From Calditrichota bacterium (GTDB lineage: Bacteria > Calditrichota > Calditrichia > Calditrichales > Calditrichaceae): a stretch of DNA of 64,000 bases. The stretch covers positions 1 through 64,000 of the forward strand of contig JAJRSO010000050.1 in NCBI GenBank assembly GCA_024278755.1, read 5' to 3'. A program made the translations under genes and the position numbers. Shown here piece after piece: positions 18,295-27,167 of the stretch (position 1 is its first letter; each line of letters begins with the position of its first letter). Under the pieces are notes generated by a model. It was given only the letters and a program-made list of their open reading frames with translations, was not told where the DNA came from and made no database searches.

Positions 18295-19287
18295 ATGAAA
18301 AAACCGGTGTTTATACTGGGATGTTCAAAATCCGGTACGTCCCTGCTCCGAAATCTGCTTGACGGCCATCCTGATTTGTTTGTTGTGCCTACCGAAGCTC
18401 ATTTTTTTCAGCGAACCAAATACTGGGTTACTTATTCGTTTAGGCGTACAAAACCCGAAACGTTATCGTTTGATGCTAAAAAGGAGCGATTGATAAAATG
18501 GATTGAAATAGTAAATACTACTGAAGATACTGTTTCGGATGCTTTTACAAAAAATAGGTGGAATTTACAACTGGCTGCTCAAATTATTTCTGATAGCCGG
18601 CCAAAATCCAATCGAGAGCTGTTGGATATTTATATGAAAGCGATGTATCAGGCCCTTTATGGACAAATGCTTCCGTCCACAAAACGGATTGTGGAAAAAT
18701 CCGTAGAAAATGCCGAATTTGCGACGGAACTAAAACGGTTTTATCCCGATGCTGTTTTTTTACATATCGTTCGCAGTCCGTATTCTAATTTAACGGCACT
18801 TCGTAAGTATACACAATATGCGCAAAAGACCTCTTTTTTTCCATACCTGAAAAACAGTGTTTTGGCAATGTATAATTCGTATTATTTTTTGTATAAAAAC
18901 AGGGAAATAATTGATGGATATAAAACAATACGCTATGAAGATATTTTAACAAAACCCGAAGACACAATGAAAAAAGTTGCGGAATATCTGGGAATCCCGT
19001 TTTGTCAGAGTCTGCTTAAACCCACAATGTTCTCTGAAAGCTGGCACGGTAACAGCAGCAGCAAAACGAAGTTTTCATCCATTTCTGCTAAGAATTTAAA
19101 CCGTTGGAGGACTGAAATTACAGCGTTAGAAATATGGGTTGTAAACCATTTTTTTGACTTTGTAATCCGCGATTTTAACTATCAACCCGAAACGAATCGC
19201 GGTGGTTTGTATCGCTTACAAAAAGCCGAACTTCCAAAAACATATATTCAAAACCGGATGTTTCTTAAAATATTCAGCCGGATTTAA
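18295..19287 (+). CDS. PAPS-dependent sulfotransferase
   Basis: Family members move a sulfuryl group from 3'-phosphoadenosine 5'-phosphosulfate to hydroxyls of carbohydrates or other acceptors. The 5'-phosphosulfate loop is PVFILGCSKSGTSLLRNLLD at residues 4-23, and the 3'-phosphate-binding element is VFLHIVRSPYSNLTALRKY near residue 155. A later RYEDILTKPEDTMKKVAEYL is typical for the family. The length of 330 residues is ordinary. Its position between a GT4 and a flippase suggests a sulfated surface glycan. The genes for making PAPS are not in the window. Confidence 0.87.
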   Translation: MKKPVFILGCSKSGTSLLRNLLDGHPDLFVVPTEAHFFQRTKYWVTYSFRRTKPETLSFDAKKERLIKWIEIVNTTEDTVSDAFTKNRWNLQLAAQIISDSRPKSNRELLDIYMKAMYQALYGQMLPSTKRIVEKSVENAEFATELKRFYPDAVFLHIVRSPYSNLTALRKYTQYAQKTSFFPYLKNSVLAMYNSYYFLYKNREIIDGYKTIRYEDILTKPEDTMKKVAEYLGIPFCQSLLKPTMFSESWHGNSSSKTKFSSISAKNLNRWRTEITALEIWVVNHFFDFVIRDFNYQPETNRGGLYRLQKAELPKTYIQNRMFLKIFSRI

Positions 19288-19304
19288 CCAGATAAGTTGA
19301 CCGA

Positions 19305-20765
19305 ATGCGCTCACAGTTTGTTCAATTAGCTAAAAACTCAATTATTTACAGTATAGGTGCGCTTTCTACAAAAGCCCTTGGTTTTGTTTTGCTGCCGATT
19401 TATACTTCCAAACTAAGTGTGCCTGACTATGGAATGCTTGCTATCCTGGAAGTGAGCGCGCAGTTTGTAACGGCTGTATTCGGATTGAATTTATACAGGG
19501 CCTTGGTTCGTTGGTACTGGGATCCGGAATATAGGGACAAACAAAAAGCCGTGTTTTTTACACTGCTTAGTTTTCTGATTTTGTTTGTCGTATTACTTGA
19601 AATCGCTGGATACCTGATTGCGCCAGCCGCAGGCGGGCTTTTATTTGGTGGTACAAATAACACATATGTTTTACGGTTGATGTTGGTCAGCGCCGGATTG
19701 GAAATCATTTTTCAGATTCCTTTAACCTTGATGCGCGTTCAGGAAAAACCGATTTTATATTCTGTTTCAAATGGGATAAAACTATTGGTTTCCGGTAGTA
19801 TGACGATTTATTTTATTTTATTTCTGGCTAAAAAAGTAGATGGCATTTACGAAGCCCAGATTATTGGAGCTGTATTTTTTTTACTCCTAATATCTCCGTA
19901 TATCATTAAAAACATTCAGGCTTCTTTTTTAGGCTCTACGCTCAAAGAGATGTTCCGCTTCAGCTTCCCTTTGGTTTTTGCTTCTATTTCAGGGCTTTTA
20001 TTAACCATTGCAGATCGTTTTTTCTTAAAATTTATGGCCGGCTTGTCAGATGTAGGTGTGTATTCCCTGGGTTTTAAAATCGGTAATTCTCTAAAATTAT
20101 TTTTAGTGCAGTCGGTTTTACTGGCAGTGTCACCCATAATTTTCAAAATGATGGATCATCCGGAGAATAAAAAGTTTTATGCCCGTCTTATGTCAGTGCT
20201 TGGTTTGTTAGTTATGAGCTTTGCAGTAGTATTGTCTGTATTTGGGCATGAGCTCACCGCTTTACTTGCCCGAAAACCGGATTATCAAAGTGCGGAATAT
20301 ATTATTTCGATTATTTCCTTTGGCGTATTTTTTGGAATGCTAAAGGAAACGGCGCTCACCGGAATAAATATTCAAAAGAAAACGAAAATACTGGCGCTGA
20401 TAGTTTTGACGGCAGCATTTCTAAATTTAGTTTTAAATTATATTTTGATATCCTGGTTTCAATCAATAGGCGCAGCGACGGCCACACTCATTACACAAAT
20501 CTATTTGTTTCTTCAGGTTTATTACATAGCCCAAAAAATATACCCGATACCGTATGCGCTTAAAAAGATTGCAATTCTGATTAGTATGGCTGTTTTAACA
20601 GTTGTGGTTGGATTTCTAATGAATGATATGCCATTCGTTGTACGGTTGATATTTAAGGGTCTTTTATTATCCGGTTTTTTTATCTCTCTATATTTTTTTA
20701 ATGTTTTTAATAAAGACGAATTGAATAAAGTCCTGTCAACAGTTAAAAAGAAAGGCGGTTTTTAA
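19305..20765 (+). CDS. Polysaccharide flippase (Wzx-like, MOP superfamily)
   Basis: A 486-residue integral membrane protein with about 12-14 predicted helices. The amphipathic start YSIGALSTKALGFVLLPIYT and the SVPDYGMLAILE motif are typical of oligosaccharide/O-antigen flippases. It would move the lipid-linked repeat unit across the inner membrane. It is the last gene of the first polysaccharide operon. No polymerase is in this operon; the O-antigen-ligase-like protein at 43456 could serve it, or the product may not be polymerised. Confidence 0.88.
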   Translation: MRSQFVQLAKNSIIYSIGALSTKALGFVLLPIYTSKLSVPDYGMLAILEVSAQFVTAVFGLNLYRALVRWYWDPEYRDKQKAVFFTLLSFLILFVVLLEIAGYLIAPAAGGLLFGGTNNTYVLRLMLVSAGLEIIFQIPLTLMRVQEKPILYSVSNGIKLLVSGSMTIYFILFLAKKVDGIYEAQIIGAVFFLLLISPYIIKNIQASFLGSTLKEMFRFSFPLVFASISGLLLTIADRFFLKFMAGLSDVGVYSLGFKIGNSLKLFLVQSVLLAVSPIIFKMMDHPENKKFYARLMSVLGLLVMSFAVVLSVFGHELTALLARKPDYQSAEYIISIISFGVFFGMLKETALTGINIQKKTKILALIVLTAAFLNLVLNYILISWFQSIGAATATLITQIYLFLQVYYIAQKIYPIPYALKKIAILISMAVLTVVVGFLMNDMPFVVRLIFKGLLLSGFFISLYFFNVFNKDELNKVLSTVKKKGGF

Positions 20766-21118
20766 TTTTTACTCACAGATTTTGCTTATATATGTTCTGT
20801 TTTTTTGGAGTCAAACTGTTTTATAAATCCTATCCATTTAGTTCGCTCGTAAGTTGCCGAATTTTACATCCTTTATTTTACCTAAGACGAATAGGTTAAC
20901 AACGCTTTCAGCCGGTACGTTACATTAAAAAAAATCGGCGATACTTAGTATAGAAATGAGGCGGGGCATATCTTCTCCAATAAACAGAAAAACAGAATGC
21001 ACATGAAAAAATATATGATTATAATATAAAGAAAATAAATGCAAAGACGAGGAAAATATAAAGTTTGAATCTTTTCGCGCAGTCCGTTAAATTTGCGGCT
21101 GATTGATTAATGAGGTGA
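20766..21118. other. Intergenic gap of about 350 bases
   Basis: The stretch is AT-rich with no ORF, RNA gene or clear terminator that I can support. A GAGGTG Shine-Dalgarno-like element lies just before the aminotransferase start, and the promoter for that gene is presumably within the last 150 bases. Confidence 0.5.
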
Positions 21119-22255
21119 ATGATGTCCGAGCAAAAAATTACGGCAGTTCCGCTTTTAGACCTAAAAGCGCAGTACGAAACCATCCGCGGCGAAATTGAAC
21201 CGGCGGTGAAAGCGGTAATGGAATCCCAGTATTTTATATTGGGGCCAAAGGTTAAAGAATTTGAAACACACGTGGCCGATTATGTGCAGGCCAAATATGC
21301 GCTGGGGGTCTCTTCGGGAACCGACGCGCTGCTCATTGCTTTAATGGCGTTGGATATTCAGCCGGGAGATGAAGTTATTACAACAGATTATTCCTTTTTT
21401 GCCACGGCGGGTTCTATCAGCCGTTTAAATGCCATTCCGGTTTTTGTGGATATCGAACCCGATACGTACAATATCGATCCGGCAAAGATTGAAGAAAAAA
21501 TAACGGATAAAACCAAAGCGATCATTGCGGTGCATTTATACGGTCAGTCGGCGGATATGAATCCGGTTATGGAATTGGCGCAAAAATACAATTTAAGAGT
21601 GATAGAAGACGCCGCGCAGGCCATTGGCACCGAATATGCGGACGGCCGCCGGGTGGGTTCTATCGGAGATATTGGCTGCTTCTCTTTTTTCCCCAGTAAA
21701 AATCTCGGGGGATTCGGAGACGGAGGGCTGGTCACCACAAACGACGCTCACTTGGCGGAACGGCTGACCTATCTGCGTAACCACGGGGCGCATCCCAAAT
21801 ACTATCATAAAATGATTGGCGGTAATTTTCGTCTGGACGCCATACAGGGAGCAGTGCTGGATGTTAAGCTGAAGCATCTGGATGGCTGGACGGGCGGCCG
21901 TCAGAAAAACGCGGATTATTACGATGCGGAAATCGATTCCCGGGAATTGGATAAATTTGTGTCGGTTCCCAGGCGGGTAGCCGGCGGGCGCCATATTTTT
22001 AATCAATACATTTTGCGTGTTCAAAACCGGGACGGCCTGTTGGCGCATCTGAAAAAACAAAATATCGGCTCCGAAGTCTATTATCCGGTAACCTTTAATA
22101 ACCAGGAGTGCTTTACCTATCTTGGGTATAAAAAGGGAGATTTCCCGGAAGCGGAAAAAGCCGCTGCCGAAACACTGGCTATTCCCATCTATCCGGAACT
22201 GACCACCGAGCAACAAAACTATGTGCTGGATGCTATAGAAGAGTTTTATAGGTAA
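21119..22255 (+). CDS. DegT/DnrJ/EryC1/StrS family sugar aminotransferase
   Basis: PLP-dependent enzymes of this family aminate keto-sugar nucleotides for polysaccharides or secondary metabolites. The active-site lysine lies in SFFPSKNLGGFGDGGLV near residue 190. The aspartate that contacts the PLP nitrogen is in VIEDAAQAIGTEY, and SSGTDALLIALMAL is the phosphate-binding segment. The length of 378 residues is normal. Two adjacent ATGs (21119 and 21122) are both possible starts. It stands 350 bases after the flippase with its own promoter region. Its amino sugar could feed either polysaccharide locus. Confidence 0.93.
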   Translation: MMSEQKITAVPLLDLKAQYETIRGEIEPAVKAVMESQYFILGPKVKEFETHVADYVQAKYALGVSSGTDALLIALMALDIQPGDEVITTDYSFFATAGSISRLNAIPVFVDIEPDTYNIDPAKIEEKITDKTKAIIAVHLYGQSADMNPVMELAQKYNLRVIEDAAQAIGTEYADGRRVGSIGDIGCFSFFPSKNLGGFGDGGLVTTNDAHLAERLTYLRNHGAHPKYYHKMIGGNFRLDAIQGAVLDVKLKHLDGWTGGRQKNADYYDAEIDSRELDKFVSVPRRVAGGRHIFNQYILRVQNRDGLLAHLKKQNIGSEVYYPVTFNNQECFTYLGYKKGDFPEAEKAAAETLAIPIYPELTTEQQNYVLDAIEEFYR

Positions 22256-22409
22256 GAGATACCTAAAGTCGCCGGAATGGCTGGCTTTTCACGAAGAGAC
22301 ACGAAGATATAATGAACGAAGAAAATGATTTATGAGAGGGAAAAGAAGTCTTCCAAACTTTTAAAGCCTGGAAACTTTTATCATAAAATGAATGTGTTAG
22401 AGAAGGAAG

Positions 22410-22772
22410 ATGTTTATTATGGCGATTCTAATCGAAAAGCCGGCGCGGATCGAGGCAGAAGGCAATAAAATTATTGAGGAATTTATCGGAAGGGTAAACA
22501 GCGGAACATCCGAAATCAGCATCGCAAAAATGATTAGCCCCGGCGGTTGGAGCGAACCGGCTCAGACTCCGGAATTTGATGAATACACACTGGTGTTGCG
22601 CGGAACACTTCTGGTAAAAACGGCTGCCAAAGAATTTACGGTTAACGGAGGGCAGGCTTTTATCGCCCGACGTGGTGAAAAAGTACAATACAGCGCGCCG
22701 GACAATGACGGCGCCGAATACATTGCGGTCTGTTTGCCTGCTTTTAGCCCGGAATTGGTACACCGGGATTAG
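22410..22772 (+). CDS. Small cupin-domain protein
   Basis: A single-domain ~117-120 residue cupin. The motif-1 region is DEYTLVLRGTLLVKT and the motif-2 region NGGQAFIARRGEKVQY. The usual metal-binding histidines of cupin motif 1 are not obvious, so a metal-dependent activity is uncertain. Two starts are possible: ATG 22410 sits directly against the AAGGA sequence, and ATG 22419 gives better spacing. The role is unknown; such small cupins often bind sugars or small molecules, or modify them. Confidence 0.7.
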   Translation: MFIMAILIEKPARIEAEGNKIIEEFIGRVNSGTSEISIAKMISPGGWSEPAQTPEFDEYTLVLRGTLLVKTAAKEFTVNGGQAFIARRGEKVQYSAPDNDGAEYIAVCLPAFSPELVHRD

Positions 22773-22799
22773 GGATTACAATAAAAAAGCAATTAAGCA

Positions 22800-22842
22800 A
22801 AACGCTTCTAAACGTTTAAACTTTAGAAGCGTTTCTTTTTTT
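22800..22842. terminator. Bidirectional terminator between cupin and glyQS
   Basis: AAACGCTTCTAAA (22800-22812) pairs exactly with TTTAGAAGCGTTT (22822-22834) and is followed by C plus a T-run on the plus strand. An A-rich segment on the other side gives Ts on the minus strand. It lies between the ends of two convergent genes. Confidence 0.88.
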
Positions 22843-24145
22843 AGCTAATTTTTTCATTTAAAAAGGATTTGATTTCGTCAATGGCAATACGCTGCTGTTC
22901 CATCGAATCCCTATCGCGTACGGTAACGGTCCCGTTTTCCAGCGATTCCGTATCCACCGTAAAACAGAACGGCGTTCCGGCTTCGTCCATACGGCGGTAA
23001 CGGCGTCCCACGGAACCGGCCTCGTCATAAAATACCCGGAAATTGCCGCGTAAGTCGTTAATAATCTTCTTTGCTAGTTCCGGCATCCCGTCCCGTTTAA
23101 CCAATGGAAAAACCGCCGCTTTAACCGGCGCCACCGCTGGGGCGAATTTCATCACCACGCGCTCTTCTTCTTCGGTGTAGGCGTCTATCAGGCAGGTGAG
23201 CAGCGTGCGGTCGCAACCGACGGAGGTCTCGATAATATAGGGCAGAAAACGTTCTTTAGCCTGATCGTCAAAAAACTGCATATCTTTGCCCGAAAATTCT
23301 TTATGCCGTCCTAAATCGAAATCGGTACGGTTATGAATCCCTTCAATCTCGTTCCAGCCAAACGGAAATTCGTATTCGATGTCAAAGGCTGCTTTGGCAT
23401 AGTGAGCCAGTTCGTTTTTCCCATGTTCGTGGTAGCGCAGTTTTTCCGGATTGAGTCCCAAACGCCGGTACCAGTCCATTCGTTTTTGCTTCCAGTATTC
23501 GAACCATTTTTCATCCTCGTCGGGACGGACAAAGTACTGCATTTCCATCTGCTCGAACTCTCGGGTGCGGAAAATATAGTTCCCCGGCGTGATTTCGTTA
23601 CGAAACGCTTTGCCGATTTGGGCGATGCCAAAGGGCAGCCGTTTGCGGGCGGCTTCGCGTACATTATGAAAATTGACAAAAATACCCTGTGCCGTTTCCG
23701 GTCGTAAAAAAACCACATTGGCCGATTCTTCCAGCGGGCCCATAAAGGTTTTAAACATCAGGTTAAAATTACGAGCTTCGGTAAAGGTATCTCTGTTGCC
23801 GCAAACCGGGCAGGGTTTTGACGTGTCGATTTGGTCTTCGCGGAAACGGCTTTTACACTGTTTACAATCTACCATCGGGTCGGTAAAACCTTCCACGTGT
23901 CCGGAAGCTTCCCACACCTTGGGATGCATTAAAATGCTGGCGTCCAAACCTTCCACATCGTCGCGTTCGTACACCATGCTTTTCCACCACAGTTCCTTGA
24001 TATTTTTTTTCATTTCCACACCGAGGGGACCGTAATCGTAGCAGGAATTAATACCGCCGTAAATTTCGCTGCTCTGAAAGATGAATCCTCTGCGCTTTGC
24101 CAGCGAAACCAGTTTGTCCATTGTTTTATCTTTAGATTTAGCCAC
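22841..24145 (-). CDS. glyQS: Glycyl-tRNA synthetase, single-chain (alpha2) type
   Basis: It charges tRNA-Gly. The class II motifs are visible: motif 2 FRNEITPGNYIFRTREFEQM and motif 3 SVGCDRTLLTCLIDAY, plus the early SSEIYGGINSCYDYGPLG block specific for the single-chain enzyme. A zinc-binding insertion with paired cysteines (CKQC and CPVC, about residues 95-120) is present. The length of 434 residues fits the bacterial alpha2 form rather than the split GlyQ/GlyS form. The start is GTG with AGGAG 6 bases upstream. Confidence 0.96.
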   Translation of the reverse strand: MAKSKDKTMDKLVSLAKRRGFIFQSSEIYGGINSCYDYGPLGVEMKKNIKELWWKSMVYERDDVEGLDASILMHPKVWEASGHVEGFTDPMVDCKQCKSRFREDQIDTSKPCPVCGNRDTFTEARNFNLMFKTFMGPLEESANVVFLRPETAQGIFVNFHNVREAARKRLPFGIAQIGKAFRNEITPGNYIFRTREFEQMEMQYFVRPDEDEKWFEYWKQKRMDWYRRLGLNPEKLRYHEHGKNELAHYAKAAFDIEYEFPFGWNEIEGIHNRTDFDLGRHKEFSGKDMQFFDDQAKERFLPYIIETSVGCDRTLLTCLIDAYTEEEERVVMKFAPAVAPVKAAVFPLVKRDGMPELAKKIINDLRGNFRVFYDEAGSVGRRYRRMDEAGTPFCFTVDTESLENGTVTVRDRDSMEQQRIAIDEIKSFLNEKIS

Positions 24146-24563
24146 GTTCTGCTCCTGATAATTTTCTTGTTGGCGAAAAAATAGTTTGCGAAACGTTTGG
24201 TTTTTAGCCCCGTCATAGGGAAGTGCGGATTAATTGTTTCGTAAACCTTTTAACCTGTGCTTTAAATAATCCGCGCAATTTAACGGATTTACAGCAAAAG
24301 TTCTAATTTTTTTATCTGTTCTGCGTTAGGCTGTTGGTGTAATGGGGCAATTCATTTGCCATTTTAAAAATATATGCGTAGCGCAATCCGTCGGATTGTG
24401 TTTTTATATGATTGCTATTAATGAGTCCAGTCTAAAAAGGCGTAGTCACTGATTTCCACAGAAAGACCCGGATAGTTTTTATTGAGATTACATTGAATAG
24501 ATTCGTGTAAATTCGTGGTTTTTATAGTGAACTCATTAATTGAAGCGGGCCGGAATGATTGGG
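24146..24563. other. Intergenic region of about 420 bases with palindromes
   Basis: No gene is visible. CAATCCG-T-CGGATTG at 24384-24398 is a short palindrome with the same core as 39376-39396. A segment near 24505-24525 (ATTCGTGTAAATTCGTGG) resembles the dispersed CACGAA-type repeats elsewhere in the window. No terminator for recO is obvious. Confidence 0.45.
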
Positions 24564-25313
24564 CTATATCAGCAGTTGCAGGGATTTTAAGACCACATTT
24601 TTCTCCGTATGAAAATTCATATATTCCAGAAGCAGCGGGGTAAAATTAAAGCCCGCGGCGTTTTCAAAAGAAAAATCCTGTATTTTTTTATGGGGGTAGG
24701 TTTGCAACTGTTTTAAAAACTGCCAATGCCGATGTTTCAGTTTCATCCCGCCAGCCGAATTAGAAACACAATCCGCGCAATAAACGGCCCCTTGCGTTAG
24801 ATTGAAACGGACGGAGCCGGAAGAGGGCTCGGAATGGCAGATATGGCACTGTTTAAGCTGGGGCCGGAATCCGAGAAAGGATGAAAATTTCAGCAGAAAA
24901 TACCAGAAGACGATTTCCGGATTTTGCGCCGTTTCGATATTTTTAAGCATTGCAGATGTAAAATCAAAAAAAACGGCGTCGGCTTCGTGTTCGTGTAAAA
25001 CCAGGTTCAATAATTCGGTAATGGCCAGGGCGTAAGGCAGGCGGTCCAGTTTAAGGCGCAGGCCGTTAAAAGAATCGAGTACGTGTAATCCGGTAAGAAT
25101 TTGCAGCTCCCGGCCGCTTTTCATGGAGAGCGTACAGTTGATGTGGTTCAGCGTTTCGATGGAACCGGCAAAAGGGCTTTTGGGCTTCAGGGCGCCGCGG
25201 GCAATGACTCCGATCTTGCCCCATTCCCGCGTATAAAGGGTTACGATTTTGCTGGATTCGTGCCAGCGGATAGAATGTAGAATTAAGGCGTCGCTTTTTT
25301 TTAGTTCCGGCAT
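24564..25313 (-). CDS. recO: DNA repair/recombination protein RecO
   Basis: RecO anneals complementary DNA and, with RecR, loads RecA at gaps in the RecF pathway. I start the gene at ATG 25313, giving 249 residues. The family's N-terminal OB-fold begins LKKSDALILHSIRWHESSKI there, with later GVIARGALKPKSPFAG; the ~67 codons open upstream are unlike RecO and overlap a dispersed repeat. The C-terminal zinc finger is intact (CHIC and CADC). The ribosome binding site for this start is weak. Confidence 0.9.
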   Translation of the reverse strand: MPELKKSDALILHSIRWHESSKIVTLYTREWGKIGVIARGALKPKSPFAGSIETLNHINCTLSMKSGRELQILTGLHVLDSFNGLRLKLDRLPYALAITELLNLVLHEHEADAVFFDFTSAMLKNIETAQNPEIVFWYFLLKFSSFLGFRPQLKQCHICHSEPSSGSVRFNLTQGAVYCADCVSNSAGGMKLKHRHWQFLKQLQTYPHKKIQDFSFENAAGFNFTPLLLEYMNFHTEKNVVLKSLQLLI

Positions 25314-25454
25314 AAGTAAATATAGGACGTTCTGTTTTAAATCACAAAAACAGAGTAAAAGTTTATTGCCACCGCTGCAGAGAATAGATGATTGATTAAC
25401 GATTGCAGAGTAACGAATGGCGGTTGCCGATTGAATGGCCGGTTGTACCGTCTT

Positions 25455-25540
25455 CATGAGGCTGAAGGGCGAAGTGATCCCTTGCAATTGAGCATGGATT
25501 GCTTCGTTGTCCAATATAGCCGAACGCGCTGCGCTGCGTA
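25455..25540. repeat. Dispersed repeat fragment upstream of recO
   Basis: The segment contains GGATTGCTTCGTTGTCC and CGAACGCGCTGCGCTGCG, related in wording to the hairpin arms at 8598-8692. It runs into the open frame upstream of recO, which is one reason I do not extend recO to an upstream start. Confidence 0.35.
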
Positions 25541-25589
25541 CCGATAAAAATTCTGCAATCAGAGCCTGCTAATCATTTGCTTCCTTTCT

Positions 25590-26217
25590 TTAATTTCTTT
25601 TTCCTCGAAGGATAAGGCCTTTGCCAGAACGTTCACCAACTGCAACGATATAATCACTTATAACATCTAAGGCATGCCAGGAACCATAAAATTGGGCAGC
25701 TCTTTCCCGGTATAATGTTTCCAGCTATTTCCATTGTAATGCGATAGCAAGCCAAATGAACCGGTCACGAAAACATCGTTAATACTATTGCCTCTAACTT
25801 CCGATTTATAATACCCTATCTGATCAGTTTCTCTTCTCCGCGTGGTTTGATTTTTTTCACGAATATATAGGCCATCACCGGCCGCATAATATATTTTTCC
25901 CGACTCAAACCAAATTGTACTTAAATTAATTGCCAGCCCTAAATCGGGTTCGAAAGAAACTGTATTTCCATCAATTCGTAAAATAGGACGTTCTTTTTCT
26001 AGATGAAAATTAGTTGAAACAGCAGCAAGAATTTAATATTCGTTGTTTTCTACATTCAATGAACCCCAAATATCAACAAAATCAATATCTGTGCCGCTTT
26101 CTAACCGCTACCAGCTTTGATCGTCGCAGTGACGGATTTGGCCATTATTCTCTACAACAAATACATCCTCAACAGAAGTACCCCACATAGAATTAATACC
26201 AAAACCACCTTGTAGAG
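25590..26217 (-). pseudogene. Decayed beta-propeller-like (repeat) protein gene
   Basis: On the minus strand one frame gives ~180 residues of protein-like sequence with two related repeats: MWGTSVEDVFVVENNGQIRH and, ~110 residues later, NSINDVFVTGSFGLLSHYNG. These recall the DVxxVGxxGxIxHYxGxxW units of propeller-type cell-surface proteins. It is broken by TAG (26108-26110), TAA (26033-26035) and a frameshift near 25665-25675, after which ALDVISDYIVAVGERSGKG continues in another frame to a stop at 25590. The N-terminal part is missing; its edge coincides with the dispersed repeat at 26210. Confidence 0.7.
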
Positions 26218-26331
26218 AAAGGTAAGATTTTAGAATTTGGCGTTTATTTGTTATTTGGCGCTTCTAAGATTTCACTTTAGAAATTTGGGTTACAAATAAA
26301 TTACAAAAGACAAAAATCAAATCACAAATAA
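26210..26331. repeat. Dispersed intergenic repeat, copy A
   Basis: The block starting TTGTAGAGAAAG, then TTTTAGAATTTGG, then CTTTAGAAATTTGGG has a close relative at 56780-56856 in the same order. An ACAAATAA-rich arm follows here (26290-26331) but precedes the shared block in the other copy. The arms are roughly complementary to each other, so the element may form a long weak hairpin. Confidence 0.6.
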
Positions 26332-26345
26332 TCTCTGTATACTCC

Positions 26346-26355
26346 GTTACCCATT
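26346..26355 (+). repeat. Left inverted repeat flanking mazEF
   Basis: GTTACCCATT here is the exact reverse complement of AATGGGTAAC at 27011-27020. A GTATA lies a few bases outside the repeat on each side, also in inverted orientation. The pair brackets the toxin-antitoxin module. Confidence 0.4.
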
Positions 26356-26408
26356 ATTTAAAAGAAAACACATAAAAAAGACTTGCGCATTAAAATAAAA
26401 GTTGTTAC

Positions 26409-26422
26409 TTTGTAATTACAAA
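26409..26422. promoter_or_regulatory. Candidate MazE operator palindrome
   Basis: TTTGTAATTACAAA is a perfect 14-bp palindrome 14 bases before the mazE start. MazE-type antitoxins repress their own operon by binding such palindromes. A possible promoter, TTGCGC at 26383 and TACTTT at 26406 with 17-base spacing, overlaps it. The promoter boxes are tentative. Confidence 0.55.
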
Positions 26423-26435
26423 AAGGGTTAAAATT

Positions 26436-26681
26436 ATGGAATTATCAATAATAAAAATAGGAAATTCAAAAGGTTTCAGACTTCCCAAAACTTTGATTGA
26501 TAAATACAATATCAAAGATAAAGTAGAGCTAATTTTGGAAAAAGAATATTTGATTATTAAACCTATATCAAAACCGAGAAAAGATTGGGAAACAGCATTT
26601 AAAGAAATGAATGAAAATGGAGATGACCAACTTTTATTTAATGACGTTTTTGAAAATGAAAATTTAGAAGAATGGATTTAA
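26436..26681 (+). CDS. mazE: MazE-like antitoxin (AbrB/SpoVT fold)
   Basis: An 81-residue protein whose N-terminal half, IIKIGNSKGFRLPKTLIDKY, is the swapped-hairpin DNA-binding fold of AbrB/MazE antitoxins. The acidic C-terminal tail (NENGDDQLLFNDVFENENLE) is what normally wraps the toxin. It should neutralise the toxin encoded just downstream and repress the shared promoter. The coding region is clearly more AT-rich than neighbouring housekeeping genes, suggesting recent acquisition. Confidence 0.9.
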   Translation: MELSIIKIGNSKGFRLPKTLIDKYNIKDKVELILEKEYLIIKPISKPRKDWETAFKEMNENGDDQLLFNDVFENENLEEWI

Positions 26682-26995
26682 ATCAATATCAAATTGTTCT
26701 AGTAAACCTTGATCCAACCCTTGGAAGTGAAATAAAAAGAACAAGACCTTGTGTAATCATTTCACCCAACGAAATGAATAAATACCTTCGGACAATAATT
26801 ATTGCACCGATGACGACAATATCAAGAAAATATCCAACTAGGATTGAAGTAAAACACGATCGAAAAATTGGCTGGATTGTTATTGACCAAATTCGAACTA
26901 TTGACAAACAAAGAATCATTAGGATTTTAGGAAGACTATCCAAACCCGAAATAAAAGAATTAAAATCAGTGATAAAAGAGACATTTGTAGATTAA
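26672..26995 (+). CDS. mazF: MazF/PemK-like endoribonuclease toxin
   Basis: A 107-residue protein with the MazF fold: IVLVNLDPTLGSEIKRTRPC near the start, VIISPNEMNKYLRTIIIAPM, and a late VIDQIRTIDKQRII. MazF toxins cut single-stranded RNA at short sequence motifs, halting translation when the antitoxin is degraded. The conserved arginine of the RPC segment and the later threonine/serine positions are present, so it looks active. The gene overlaps mazE by 10 bases, the usual arrangement. Confidence 0.93.
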   Translation: MDLNQYQIVLVNLDPTLGSEIKRTRPCVIISPNEMNKYLRTIIIAPMTTISRKYPTRIEVKHDRKIGWIVIDQIRTIDKQRIIRILGRLSKPEIKELKSVIKETFVD

Positions 26996-27010
26996 AAAAG
27001 CAAGAAAAAC

Positions 27011-27020
27011 AATGGGTAAC
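27011..27020 (-). repeat. Right inverted repeat flanking mazEF
   Basis: AATGGGTAAC is the exact reverse complement of 26346-26355. The distance to the mazF stop is only ~15 bases. Confidence 0.4.
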
Positions 27021-27167
27021 AAAAAATATACTGCATACCGCAATTAGTTGTATATATGAAAATTAATACACAAAATAATCATTGTTGTAACTTGAAAAAT
27101 AATCATTTCAAAAGCGGTACGCAGCATATTCAAACCGTTGCAAAGATTTGTATTCTGTAATTTATCT

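Noticed and set aside
25314-25514. N-terminal extension of RecO to a start at 25514
   Set aside because: The extra ~67 residues are unlike RecO, the family begins at ATG 25313, and the extension runs through a dispersed repeat.
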